A stretch of DNA of 64,000 nucleotides from Candidatus Thiodiazotropha sp. CDECU1 (GTDB lineage: Bacteria; Pseudomonadota; Gammaproteobacteria; Chromatiales; Chromatiaceae): the NCBI RefSeq assembly GCF_963455295.1, contig NZ_OY734020.1, positions 4,154,001-4,218,000 on the forward strand, read 5' to 3'. The position numbers and the translations under genes are program-made. This document shows positions 42,677-51,686 of the stretch, one piece after another. Under the pieces are notes generated by a model. The model saw only the letters and a program-made list of their open reading frames with translations, did not search any database and was not told the origin of the DNA. How positions within the stretch are numbered: position 1 is the first letter of the stretch; the number at the start of each line of letters is the position of its first letter.

Positions 42677-44317
42677 ATGAAACATATTCACATGTTCTTG
42701 ATGACGGTAGTGTTTGCGGCCCTCACGGCATGCGGCGGCTCAAGCAGCGACTCAGACACGCTAAATCAATCGCTGGTTTTTCCCACAAGCTATGCGAAAT
42801 CACCTGCCGGAGACCTGCGACCCGAGGAGACCGGTGTGGTCTACAATTTGGAGGCGATAGTCCCCCCCCAGTGTTATACCAAGCACGAAGCAACCCACAA
42901 TCCCTGTATGATCTGCCACCAGACCTATACCTTTGGCAGCCGTCCGAACTATATGAGCGACAAGGCGCTGCAGGCAGAGTACTCATTCTCGGAGATCGGG
43001 GTTACCAACCATTGGCAGAATCTGTTTGAAGACCGTTCGGACGCGGTCTCCCAAATCAGCGATCAGGCGGTCATCGACTATATCTATACCGACAACTACT
43101 CGACCCTGATCGAGCAGTTGCAGCGAGACTCCTGGGATGGACCTATCCCCGCCATCCAAGATCTGCATCTCGGTGCCGGCGCCTTTGACGACCAGGGCTT
43201 TGCCCTCGATGGCAGCCACTGGGTGGCCTTCAACTACAAACCCCTGCCCAGCACATTCTGGCCGACCAACGGTTCCACCGATGACGTCATGGTGCGGCTT
43301 CCCGCAGCGTTTCGCGAACAGAGTTGTAACGGCAGCGGCTACTCCCGGGATACCTACATCGCCAACCTGGCGATACTGGAGGCGGCAATACAGGAGCTGC
43401 AACAGGTAAGCCTGCCGCAAGTGGATGAAAACAGCTTCTGTACCGACCTGAACGGGGATGGGCAGCTTGGGCTCATCAACACGATTAACCGTCCCGATGC
43501 ATATGTCGGTAACGCCTCCAATGTCAGCGTCACCCCGATGCTCTACCCCGAGGGTACCGAATTCCTGCATACGGTGCGTTATATCGGACTCGACGAGGAT
43601 ATGACGATTACCATCCCGGCACGCATGAAAGAGGTGCGGTATATGGTCAAACAGACCTTCTATACGCCCCCGGAACTGCTCTCCATGTATGGCAACGAGA
43701 AGCAGGAAAAACTCGATGGCAACCTACCGAACTTTGTCTCCCGGGGAGACGACGGTCTGGACAACGGCTTCGGCTGGCTGGTGCTGGGTTTTATCGAAGG
43801 TGCTGACGGCCATCTACGCAAGCAGAGCGAAGAGGAGACCACCTTCTGCATGGGCTGCCATACCTCCATCGGCAGCACTATCGACCAGACCTTTGCCTTC
43901 CCCCGCAAAGTGACCGGAGCCTCGGGTTGGGGCTATATCAACCTTCGGGGTATGGTGGACGCACCCAACATCGGCGAGACAGAGGGTGAGATTCTCAATT
44001 ATTTGAAGCTTGTCGGCGGCGGCAATGAATTCCGGGAAAACGACGAGATCATCGAGAAGTGGTTCAATGAGGATGGCAGCGTCAATGAAGAGAAGGTCCT
44101 GGCCGCGGACGTCTATGAGTTGATCACCCCGAGCCCGGAACGCGCCTTGATCTTGAACAAGGCCTACATGGTGATCGTAGGGGATCAGGATTTCATCCAC
44201 GGTCGCGACGCCAATGTCACATCAGCAGTGAACGTCTATAATGCGGTCGATCCGGAGATCGCACCGGTTTTACCCACCGAACGTCAGTATGACTGGGATA
44301 TGCGCCTGGCCTGGTGA
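42677..44317 (+). CDS. Di-haem c-type cytochrome lipoprotein
   Basis: 546 residues from ATG 42677 (GGAG 6 nt upstream); an in-frame start at 42644 lies inside a hairpin and would spoil the signal. The lipobox is ALTAC. Two haem c motifs: CMICHQ (near residue 82) and CMGCHT (near residue 390), far apart, with no other known domain recognised between them. It would face the periplasm or cell surface and carry electrons. It directly follows the PhoX-like gene, so the two may work together; no partner oxidase is adjacent. Confidence 0.78.
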   Translation: MKHIHMFLMTVVFAALTACGGSSSDSDTLNQSLVFPTSYAKSPAGDLRPEETGVVYNLEAIVPPQCYTKHEATHNPCMICHQTYTFGSRPNYMSDKALQAEYSFSEIGVTNHWQNLFEDRSDAVSQISDQAVIDYIYTDNYSTLIEQLQRDSWDGPIPAIQDLHLGAGAFDDQGFALDGSHWVAFNYKPLPSTFWPTNGSTDDVMVRLPAAFREQSCNGSGYSRDTYIANLAILEAAIQELQQVSLPQVDENSFCTDLNGDGQLGLINTINRPDAYVGNASNVSVTPMLYPEGTEFLHTVRYIGLDEDMTITIPARMKEVRYMVKQTFYTPPELLSMYGNEKQEKLDGNLPNFVSRGDDGLDNGFGWLVLGFIEGADGHLRKQSEEETTFCMGCHTSIGSTIDQTFAFPRKVTGASGWGYINLRGMVDAPNIGETEGEILNYLKLVGGGNEFRENDEIIEKWFNEDGSVNEEKVLAADVYELITPSPERALILNKAYMVIVGDQDFIHGRDANVTSAVNVYNAVDPEIAPVLPTERQYDWDMRLAW

Positions 44318-44326
44318 AGAAGTAAG

Positions 44327-44406
44327 GGGGACAGACCACGGTTTCCAACGCTATCGACGTTTAACAACAGTAACGCGCTAAAATCCCAAAACCGTGGTCT
44401 GTCCCC
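44327..44406. repeat. Inverted repeat GGGGACAGACCACGGTTT between convergent genes
   Basis: GGGGACAGACCACGGTTT (44327-44344) has a perfect inverted copy, AAACCGTGGTCTGTCCCC (44389-44406), around a 44-nt loop. It fills the gap between the cytochrome gene and ntrX, which converge, and may act as a bidirectional terminator. The motif resembles mobile REP-type palindromes. Confidence 0.7.
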
Positions 44407-44415
44407 GATTTTACA

Positions 44416-45786
44416 TCACCGCTTGTCTTTGAACTCGATCTCCAGGGATTTGAGCTTGCGATAGAGATGGGTGCGTTCCATGCCCACCTCCTTGGCCATG
44501 CGTGAGATGTTGCCCTCGTGCTGGCGCAGCTGATACTCCAGATAGACCTTCTCGAACTCCTCTCTGGCCTGTCGCAAGGGTTGATCGAAACTGACCAATG
44601 ACTCCAGCCCCCCCAATGCACTCCCCACATCGGGGGCGCCCAGCGCCGCTTCCACCTCCTCCTGGGAGATCTCATTGCCGGCACCCAGGATCAACAATCG
44701 TTGCACCAGGTTCTTCAACTCCCGCACGTTGCCATGCCAGGGATGGTTACGCAGGGTATTCTGCGCCCCCACGTTAAAGTGCCGGTAAGGCAGCTTTTCG
44801 TGGTTCACATACCAGTCCACGTAGAAGTTGAGCAGCTCCGGGACATCTTCCGGATGCTCACGCAGGGGAGGAACATGCAGGGGTACCACATTGAGATGGT
44901 AGAAGAGGTCTTCACGAAATGTCTCCTCCTGCACCGCCTCTTCCAGATTGTGTTGGGTTGCGGCAATGATCCGCACATCGATACTCACCGGCTCCGTGCC
45001 GCCGACCCGAAGAAAACTCCCGGTATCCAGCGCACCCACCAGTTGTGACTGGGCCTCCAGGTCCATATCCGCCACTTCATCAAGGAACAGGGTCCCTCCC
45101 GCCGCCTGCTCCAGTCGACCGTAGTGAATTCGGCCGTCTCTTTCACTGCCAAACAGTTCCTGCGCAGCGTTTCCCTTCACGATCGAGCTGACATTCACCT
45201 CCACAAAGGGTCGGTCGCGGCGAACGCTCTGGGAGTGGAGATAGCGGGCCAGGGTTTCACGGCCACTACCTGGCTCACCGGTCACCAACACCCAGGTATC
45301 GTGCTGGGCTATCCGCTTCACCTGCTCTCGCAGACGCAGCATCACCGGGCTGCGGCCCGTGGGCTCGTGCACGGCATGCACATGGCGTTTTAGGCCAACA
45401 TTCTCCTGCTTGAGCTGTTCCGCCTCCAGGGCGCGATTGACCGTCAATAATAACTTGGCCAGAGAGAGAGGCTTCTCCAGAAAATCATAGGCCCCCAGAC
45501 GCGTGGCCTCGACAGCTGTCTCCACTGTGCCATGCCCCGACATCATGATCACCGGGCAGGGTAGGCCCTCGTTCTCACCCCACTCCTTCAACAGGGTGAT
45601 ACCGTCCACATCGGGCATCCAGATGTCCAGCAGGATCAGTTCCGGGCGACGATCACGCAATGCCTGGCGCGCAGACTTGCCATCCTCCGCCATCGCTACC
45701 TCATAGGATTCGTCCTGGAGAATCTCTTTTACCAGGTTGCGGATATCAGGCTCATCATCCACAACCAGGATATAGGCGCGACTCAT
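44416..45786 (-). CDS. ntrX: NtrX-type response regulator lacking GAFTGA and the Walker A lysine
   Basis: 456 residues: receiver (VVDDEPDI, phosphoacceptor Asp 54 in LILLDIWMPD), an AAA+ central domain and a Fis-type helix-turn-helix (NISRMAKEVGMERTHLYRKL). The Walker A reads GEPGSGRE, with Arg (codon CGT) in place of the catalytic-site Lys. Between ELFGS and the Walker B GGTLFLDEVADMD the sequence is ERDGRIHYGRLEQAA, so the sigma-54-contacting GAFTGA loop is absent. It probably binds DNA but does not activate sigma-54 polymerase. Its start overlaps the ntrY stop by 4 bp. Confidence 0.85.
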   Translation of the reverse strand: MSRAYILVVDDEPDIRNLVKEILQDESYEVAMAEDGKSARQALRDRRPELILLDIWMPDVDGITLLKEWGENEGLPCPVIMMSGHGTVETAVEATRLGAYDFLEKPLSLAKLLLTVNRALEAEQLKQENVGLKRHVHAVHEPTGRSPVMLRLREQVKRIAQHDTWVLVTGEPGSGRETLARYLHSQSVRRDRPFVEVNVSSIVKGNAAQELFGSERDGRIHYGRLEQAAGGTLFLDEVADMDLEAQSQLVGALDTGSFLRVGGTEPVSIDVRIIAATQHNLEEAVQEETFREDLFYHLNVVPLHVPPLREHPEDVPELLNFYVDWYVNHEKLPYRHFNVGAQNTLRNHPWHGNVRELKNLVQRLLILGAGNEISQEEVEAALGAPDVGSALGGLESLVSFDQPLRQAREEFEKVYLEYQLRQHEGNISRMAKEVGMERTHLYRKLKSLEIEFKDKR

Positions 45787-47981
45787 ACTTCACTCTCCTC
45801 TGTTGCGGTCTCTCGAGTCAAATCCAGCAGCATAGGTAGTTGCACCACCATACAGGCACCTTTATCACAGTTTTCTGCCCAGATGATACCGCCATGTTCC
45901 TCAACAATCTTCTTTACAATCGCCAGACCCAGTCCCGTACCCTTGGGTTTGGATGTGACATAGGGCTCAAAGAGCTGTTGTATCATCGCCTCGGCGAAGC
46001 CCGGACCATTGTCCTGCACACGCAATTCATAGAACGGATGATCATCCCGGCTACGGACGGAAGAGACCAGGGAGACCTTACCCCGCTTCTTCCCCTCCAA
46101 CGCCTCGACAGCGTTTTTAACGAGATTGTGAACGACTTGACGGATACGCAAGGGATCGGCCTCGATCCTGGCGTGGTTGGCTGACAGGTCGATCTCAAAT
46201 CCCACCCCGCGAGTACCCCGGTAGAGGTCGACAATCTCCCCGATCAGGGTATCCGGTTTGATCGGCTTCAACTCCATCTGCGGCGGACGGGCATACTCGG
46301 AGAAGTCGTTGACCATGCTCTTCATGGCCTCCACTTGCTGCACGATGGTATGGGTCGCGCGATCGAGCACCTCGGCATCACGTTTCGGCATGTCATTCAG
46401 ATATTTGTGTCGCAAACGCTCCGCCGAAAGCTGAATAGGCGTCAGCGGATTTTTTATCTCATGGGCCAGACGCCGCGCCACCTCGCCCCAGGCGGCATCC
46501 CGCTGGGCGCGGATCAGTGCCGTCACGTCATCGAACAAGACGATATGACCTTTGCGCCCGTTGGGCTGGGCAAATGGGGTGGTCCTGCAGATCAACACCT
46601 TGCGTCCTTCACCACCAAACAGGGTCAACTCACCGCGCCACTCCTCGTCGATCTGGCGTAACGGCGCCTCCAAACCTTCGGCGAACTGCCTCAGAATGGG
46701 GGATTCAAGGGCCAAGGCCTGAACCGGCATATCGATTCTGCGGTTCAGGTTGATACCGAGAATCTTTTCCGCGGCCGGATTGGCGGTGCGCATCTTGCGC
46801 TGGGCATCGAAGGTCAGCACCCCGGACGAGAGTCGGGCCAACACGGTTTCCAGGTAGGCCCGCTGTCCCTCCACCTCCCGCTGGCTCTCCGCGGCTTGAT
46901 CCCTGGCCTGGCGGATACGCCGGGTCATGGTGTTGAATGAGGATACCAGGAAGGCAAGCTCATCCGCCCGTCTCGGTACGGGCAGACGGCGATCGTAGTC
47001 CCCCTCGGCAACCGCCTTGGTGCCTGCAGCGATGTTCGCAATCGGCGCCACCAAGCGCCTGGCGGAAAAGAACGCGGCCCAGACAGCCGACAGCATCGCG
47101 AACATCAGTACCAGAAACAGGGTCAGGGAGAAGTTGCGCTTCAGTGATTGACGCAGAAACGAGAGTTCATTGTAGCGGTTATAGGCCACTTCCAGCTTTT
47201 CCGAGAGGACGCTGACCCTCTCCGACGCGGGGTAGAGCCCCTGAATGATGAAGGGTCGGCCGAGGGGATCCGCCACGGCAACACGAATCATCAGCTCATC
47301 CTTCTCCCTGGCCAATCCAACGTAGCTGTTACCCTCACGCAGACGCTGCATGATGTAATCGTCCGGTTTGGCCGGCACCAACTCATCCGCCACGGCATTT
47401 GAATAGGCGATGATCTGCCCCGACGGATCGCTCAGTGAGAGCTCCAACGCACCCGATTGTTGACGCAGCTTGGCTATAGTCAGAGAGAGCGCCGATTCAG
47501 AGGTATCCGCGATACTGAGCAGCTGCTGCTCCGTATACTTCAGCCACACCCGCTGATTGAGGGAGAGAGAGGCCTGGGCCAGATCCCGAGCATCCTGCAT
47601 GGCCTGGTCGATCTGCACATCGAACCAGCTATCGATACCCCCCTGCAGAAAACTGAACGAATAATAATAGACCACGCCTACGGGAAGCAGTGAGATCAGG
47701 GTGAAGATCATCACCATGCGCAGGGTCAGCCGCGAACCGGCGCTGTGTCGCAGATATTGGCGTATCAGACGTATCGAGTTGTAGGTGATCATGACGATCA
47801 GGACGAACATACCCGCCAGGTTGAAGATCAGCAGCGGGACAAAATAGCGGCTCAACTCGGTTGAATTCTGCACCGCACTGCTCATCAGGTGCAGGCTCAC
47901 CAGCAACAGTATCAGCAATAGGCCGACGGAGAGCCCTCCCAGGCGTAATCGACTCAAGGTTGAAGGGGCCATTGGGACCAT
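45783..47981 (-). CDS. ntrY: NtrY-type membrane sensor histidine kinase
   Basis: 732 residues: several N-terminal transmembrane helices with a periplasmic sensor part (about residues 100-280), a HAMP linker (SARRLVAPIANIAAGTKAV), a PAS domain, a HisKA domain with the phospho-His in RLAHEIKNPLTPIQLSAERL, and a HATPase domain (VVHNLVKNAVEAL, DNGPGFAE, GTGLGLAIVKKIVEEHGG). It should phosphorylate the partner NtrX. The start overlaps the DUF4390 gene; it belongs to the def-fmt-rsmB-DUF4390-ntrY-ntrX block. Confidence 0.9.
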   Translation of the reverse strand: MVPMAPSTLSRLRLGGLSVGLLLILLLVSLHLMSSAVQNSTELSRYFVPLLIFNLAGMFVLIVMITYNSIRLIRQYLRHSAGSRLTLRMVMIFTLISLLPVGVVYYYSFSFLQGGIDSWFDVQIDQAMQDARDLAQASLSLNQRVWLKYTEQQLLSIADTSESALSLTIAKLRQQSGALELSLSDPSGQIIAYSNAVADELVPAKPDDYIMQRLREGNSYVGLAREKDELMIRVAVADPLGRPFIIQGLYPASERVSVLSEKLEVAYNRYNELSFLRQSLKRNFSLTLFLVLMFAMLSAVWAAFFSARRLVAPIANIAAGTKAVAEGDYDRRLPVPRRADELAFLVSSFNTMTRRIRQARDQAAESQREVEGQRAYLETVLARLSSGVLTFDAQRKMRTANPAAEKILGINLNRRIDMPVQALALESPILRQFAEGLEAPLRQIDEEWRGELTLFGGEGRKVLICRTTPFAQPNGRKGHIVLFDDVTALIRAQRDAAWGEVARRLAHEIKNPLTPIQLSAERLRHKYLNDMPKRDAEVLDRATHTIVQQVEAMKSMVNDFSEYARPPQMELKPIKPDTLIGEIVDLYRGTRGVGFEIDLSANHARIEADPLRIRQVVHNLVKNAVEALEGKKRGKVSLVSSVRSRDDHPFYELRVQDNGPGFAEAMIQQLFEPYVTSKPKGTGLGLAIVKKIVEEHGGIIWAENCDKGACMVVQLPMLLDLTRETATEESEV

Positions 47982-48502
47982 CCTGTCGTCAGCTTCCAGC
48001 CCCGGCCCAGGTAGGCCAAGGGCTGCAGCGGTAAGGGAAGTGATTCGATATCGAGGTCGGCGCGTAGACGCAGTTGATAGGCCTCGCCAGGGGTCAGTTT
48101 TGTCATGCTGACCATAGGCAGATTGGTGATCTCACCCAATGCATGCAGGGCCGCTTCCTGGGTGACGAAATTCTCTTCATCCCCGGTCTGTCTATCCACG
48201 ATTCGATAGAGTTCCGTCAAGGCATGGTAGCGAATCTGAAAACTCAAGGTGGTGGCAAATGGGCTCGGTTCCCAGAATCCACGCCATACCTTCTCCACAA
48301 AAAGCTGTACTTTCAAGGTCAGCGGCACCCCGTTGCTCAGCGCTTCATGGGCCTGTTCACTCAATTGATAATCTATGCGGGCATTCAACTGGTACACGTT
48401 GTCGACTTGATTGATCTGAACATCCTTGATGTTAAAGGCCGCTGCCTGCGCCAGTGGCAGCAACAGCAGAATCGACAACAGCCATGATGATCCCCTCCTC
48501 AT
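47954..48502 (-). CDS. DUF4390 exported protein
   Basis: 182 residues with a signal peptide (LLSILLLLPLAQAAAF). The body matches DUF4390: NARIDYQLSEQAHEALSNGVP, LTLKVQLFVEKVWRGFW, FQIRYHALTELYRIVDRQTG and a final GWSQWPL. This family is almost always between rsmB and an ntrY-type kinase gene in gammaproteobacteria, as here, and may modulate the kinase in the periplasm (inference). It overlaps both neighbours. Confidence 0.85.
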   Translation of the reverse strand: MRRGSSWLLSILLLLPLAQAAAFNIKDVQINQVDNVYQLNARIDYQLSEQAHEALSNGVPLTLKVQLFVEKVWRGFWEPSPFATTLSFQIRYHALTELYRIVDRQTGDEENFVTQEAALHALGEITNLPMVSMTKLTPGEAYQLRLRADLDIESLPLPLQPLAYLGRGWKLTTGWSQWPLQP

Positions 48503-49827
48503 GAGGCCAGTTTTACTAAACGAGCATAGTAAAAACCGTCCAAACCATCCTCACCAGGGGCGATCTGGCGTCCTGACGATCTGGCCTCTCCCCAAGTCTC
48601 ATCCATCATATCCTCCCTGGCATCGGCCTGGCGGGAGAGAAATTGCTGTAACTGCAGTTCATTCTCCTGCGGCAGGATTGAGCAGGTTGCATAGAGCATC
48701 ACACCACCCGGTTTCAATAACTGCCAGACAGCGTCCAGAATTTTGGCCTGAAGTTTCACAAGATTGACGATATCTGTCTCCCTGCGCAGGTACTTGATAT
48801 CAGGATGGCGCCGGATCACACCTGTCGCTGAACAGGGCAGATCCAGCAATATCCGATCATAACACTGCCTCGCCCAGGATCCACTGGGGTTGGCCGCATC
48901 TCCCAGCTGCAGGGTCGCCTGAAGTCCCAGGCGTGACAGATTCTCCCCCACCCGTTGCAGACGGTCGGCGTCGTTGTCCAGGGCGGTCAACTCGATCTTT
49001 GGCTCCAGCTCCAACATATGGCAGCTCTTGCCCCCCGGCGCCGCACAGGCATCCAGTACCTGCTGCCCAGGCTGCAATCTCATAAGACCTGCCGCCAACT
49101 GGGCTGCCCCATCCTGTACCGAGACACGCCCCTCGGCAAAACCGGGCAGTCTCTCCACGTCCATGGCCTGGGCCAGGTTGATGCCGCTTTCGATGATTGG
49201 CATGGGACTGGCCTCGATAGCACTCTCCTGCAGCAGTTGCAGGTAATCCTGGCGCGAATTGATTTGCCGGTTAATCCTGAGACTCATGGGTGGATGGGCA
49301 TTGAGCGCCTCTACCCGTTGACGCCAACTCTCGGGCCATTGGGTCTGCAGCGCTTGCAGTAACCAACCGGGCATGGCATGCAGCGCCTCCGCTTCATCCG
49401 CCAGATCAGCGAGCAGCTTCTCCTTCCGGCGCAGGAAGTTGCGTAGCACACCATTGATCAGACCCACGGCCCAACGCTTGCCGAGTTTATTCGCCGCACC
49501 GGCCGTTTCATGCACCGCGGCATGATCGCCAACTCTGAGTTCGAGCAGCTGATAGAACCCAACCAGAATCAGGGCCTCCACATCCCGGTCCTTCGACTTC
49601 AACGGTTTTGCCAATAATTGGCGTTGCAGATATTGCAGCTTGAGATAAAACCGCATCACACCGAAGCAGATCGCCTGGACCAATCCCCGGTCGCGACTAT
49701 CGTCAAGTTGATCGAGATAGTGGGGCAGCAACTCGGAAAGCGAACGACCCGCCAATACCTGCTGGATGACGAGCGCGGAAACAAGGCGCGGATCACCGGA
49801 GTTTACTCTCCTTGCGCCAGCCGGCAT
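48499..49827 (-). CDS. rsmB: 16S rRNA m5C967 methyltransferase
   Basis: 442 residues from ATG 49827. The open frame continues upstream to 49992, but that part translates the inserted palindromic element and is not homologous. Domains: an N-terminal NusB-like RNA-binding domain (ALVIQQVLAGRSLSELLP, HAAVHETAGAANKLGKRWAVGLINGVLRNF) and a SAM methyltransferase domain (LDACAAPGGKSCHML, DLPCSATGVIRRHPDIK, catalytic Cys in YATCSILPQENE). It methylates C967 of 16S rRNA. Confidence 0.93.
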   Translation of the reverse strand: MPAGARRVNSGDPRLVSALVIQQVLAGRSLSELLPHYLDQLDDSRDRGLVQAICFGVMRFYLKLQYLQRQLLAKPLKSKDRDVEALILVGFYQLLELRVGDHAAVHETAGAANKLGKRWAVGLINGVLRNFLRRKEKLLADLADEAEALHAMPGWLLQALQTQWPESWRQRVEALNAHPPMSLRINRQINSRQDYLQLLQESAIEASPMPIIESGINLAQAMDVERLPGFAEGRVSVQDGAAQLAAGLMRLQPGQQVLDACAAPGGKSCHMLELEPKIELTALDNDADRLQRVGENLSRLGLQATLQLGDAANPSGSWARQCYDRILLDLPCSATGVIRRHPDIKYLRRETDIVNLVKLQAKILDAVWQLLKPGGVMLYATCSILPQENELQLQQFLSRQADAREDMMDETWGEARSSGRQIAPGEDGLDGFYYARLVKLAS

Positions 49828-49831
49828 CAGC

Positions 49832-50102
49832 CTAGGACCTGTTAACACTAATCCAATGCACTCTGCTGGGACTGTTTTTGCACCCAGCAAGGCAGAATGA
49901 GCGTAGTGTAGCCCGGCTACATGAGCGAATGATAACGCCGCTGGGTGCAAAAACAGCCCCAGCCCTTCGGGGTGCGCCTGAAAAAGCGCCACTCAGCGTT
50001 GCTCGTCGTTCATTTGGAGTGACCAAACTTCTCTCCTCGCGCCTTGATTGGCGCTTTTTCAGGCACAACAGTGTGCATTGGATTAGTGTTAACAGGCCCT
50101 AG
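49832..50102. repeat. Nested-palindrome (MITE-like) element, copy E2
   Basis: A 271-bp element with 30-bp terminal inverted repeats, one mismatch (49832-49861 and 50073-50102; ends CTAGGACCTGTTAACACTAA), bounded by CTAG on both sides. Stem A: 24 bp, one mismatch (49865-49888 with 49940-49963). Stem B: 15 bp perfect (49976-49990 with 50050-50064), with an inner hairpin TTTGG/CCAAA in its loop. Loop A has AGCAAGGC and AACGCCG; loop B has GTTGCTC and CGCCTTG, as in E1. It sits exactly between fmt and rsmB and supplies the last codons of fmt. Confidence 0.85.
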
Positions 50103-51032
50103 CACCACGCCTTGCATGGAATGGGCATTCAGGAAATCGGCTGCGGACATGGCGCGTTTACCCGGCATCTGCAACTGAGTGATGCGTAACACGCCATCAG
50201 CCGTAGCAACGTCGATGCCCGATTTACCGCTGCGCAATACCTCTCCCGGCTCGGCGGCACACCCCTGCTTAAGCGGTTCTGCCTGCCAGATGCGCATTAC
50301 CTTTTCCCCAAAGCGGCATTGGGCCACCGGCCATGGATTGAAGGCCCGTACCTTGCGGTCGATCTCTGCTGCACTCTGCGACCAGTCTATCAGGCCCTCC
50401 TGTTTATCCAGTTTACTGGCATAGTTGGCCAGTTGGTCATCCTGGGTTTCGGCCTGTAGCCGACCTGCAGCCAAATCGGGCAGACAGGCCAACAGCGCCT
50501 GTGCACCCATCTCCGCCAGGCGATCGTGTAGCGAGCCACCGGTATCCTGGTCATGAATAGGGGTCTTCAATGTATATAGCATCGGCCCCGTATCCAGACC
50601 CGCCTCCATCTGCATGATGGTGACGCCCGTCTCCTTGTCCCCCGCCAACAGCGCCCGCTGAATCGGTGCGGCCCCCCGCCAGCGCGGTAACAGGGATGCA
50701 TGGATATTGATGCAACCCAGTCTGGGTATATCCAAAACAGCCTGAGGTAACAGCAGTCCGTAGGCCACCACCACCATCAAATCCGCTTTCAGATCGGCCA
50801 GTGCCTGCAGTGCACCCTCATCCTTGAGTGTCTGAGGCTGCCTCACCTCGATACCTCTCTCCAGGGCTAACGCCTTCACCGGACTGATGTGGACTTTTCT
50901 GCCGCGGCCGGCAGGTCGATCGGGCTGCGTATAGACAGCCACCACCCGGTGTTGGGTAGTCAGGAGGGACTCGAGCGCAGTAGCGGCGAACTCCGGGGTC
51001 CCGGCAAAGACGATATTCAGTGGCTCAGACAT
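50010..51032 (-). CDS. fmt: Methionyl-tRNA formyltransferase
   Basis: 340 residues from ATG 51032 (MSEPLNIVFAGTPEFA; the upstream ATG at 51110 is unsupported). Motifs: GTPEFAATALESLL, the formyl-THF site CINIHASLLPRWRGAAPIQRALLAGD and VTIMQMEAGLDTGPML. It formylates initiator Met-tRNA. The normal end is near MQGVVLG; the last about 28 residues (starting PVNTNPMHT) are encoded by element E2, giving a tail longer than the about 315 residues usual in the family. It follows def on the same strand. Confidence 0.93.
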   Translation of the reverse strand: MSEPLNIVFAGTPEFAATALESLLTTQHRVVAVYTQPDRPAGRGRKVHISPVKALALERGIEVRQPQTLKDEGALQALADLKADLMVVVAYGLLLPQAVLDIPRLGCINIHASLLPRWRGAAPIQRALLAGDKETGVTIMQMEAGLDTGPMLYTLKTPIHDQDTGGSLHDRLAEMGAQALLACLPDLAAGRLQAETQDDQLANYASKLDKQEGLIDWSQSAAEIDRKVRAFNPWPVAQCRFGEKVMRIWQAEPLKQGCAAEPGEVLRSGKSGIDVATADGVLRITQLQMPGKRAMSAADFLNAHSMQGVVLGPVNTNPMHTVVPEKAPIKARGEKFGHSK

Positions 51033-51152
51033 GGGTTGTTGACCTGCTTTGATCAATATCGAAGGGTAGATTTGATAGCTTTGGGAACGGTGTCTCAGAC
51101 AAACCCGCATTCACGGATGAAGATTGGATCAAGATGGGACTCCAGAGAAGGC

Positions 51153-51686
51153 TCAGATGGCCTGGTGGGCATTATCGCCAGGGGCAACTTGCTGTCGATT
51201 CTCCTTTTCCAGCTTCTTGCGGATCCGTTGTCGCTTGAGGCTGGATAGATAGTCCACAAACAATTTACCTTCCAGGTGATCCAGTTCGTGTTGAATACAG
51301 ACCGCCAACAACTCTTCGGCCTCCATCTCAAAGGGAGCACCGTCGCGATCGAGGGCTCTCACCCGGATCTTGTTGGCCCTTATCACCATTTCGTAGATGC
51401 CGGGGACCGAGAGACAACCCTCTTCCATCTGCTCCTCGCCATCCTTCTCGATTATCTCCGGATTGACCAGACAAAGGGGCTCATTTTTCTCTTCGGAGAG
51501 GTCGATAACGACCACACGCTTGGCCACATTGACCTGGGTTGCAGCGAGTCCGATCCCCGGGGCCTGATACATTGTCTCAAGCATATCGTCAATCAGCCGA
51601 CGTATAGAGTCGTCAACCTGAGCCACAGGTTTGGCCTTGTTGCGCAGTCGTGGATCGGGAAAGTGGAGTATGTCAAGAATCGCCAT
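51153..51686 (-). CDS. def: Peptide deformylase
   Basis: 177 residues from ATG 51686 ([14 protein letters not shown]), the typical length; an in-frame ATG 12 bp upstream is less likely. All three motifs are intact: [17 protein letters not shown] (Cys metal ligand) and HELDHLEG (HExxH). It removes N-formyl groups from nascent proteins, working after Fmt, whose gene is next on the same strand. Confidence 0.96.
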   Translation of the reverse strand: MAILDILHFPDPRLRNKAKPVAQVDDSIRRLIDDMLETMYQAPGIGLAATQVNVAKRVVVIDLSEEKNEPLCLVNPEIIEKDGEEQMEEGCLSVPGIYEMVIRANKIRVRALDRDGAPFEMEAEELLAVCIQHELDHLEGKLFVDYLSSLKRQRIRKKLEKENRQQVAPGDNAHQAI

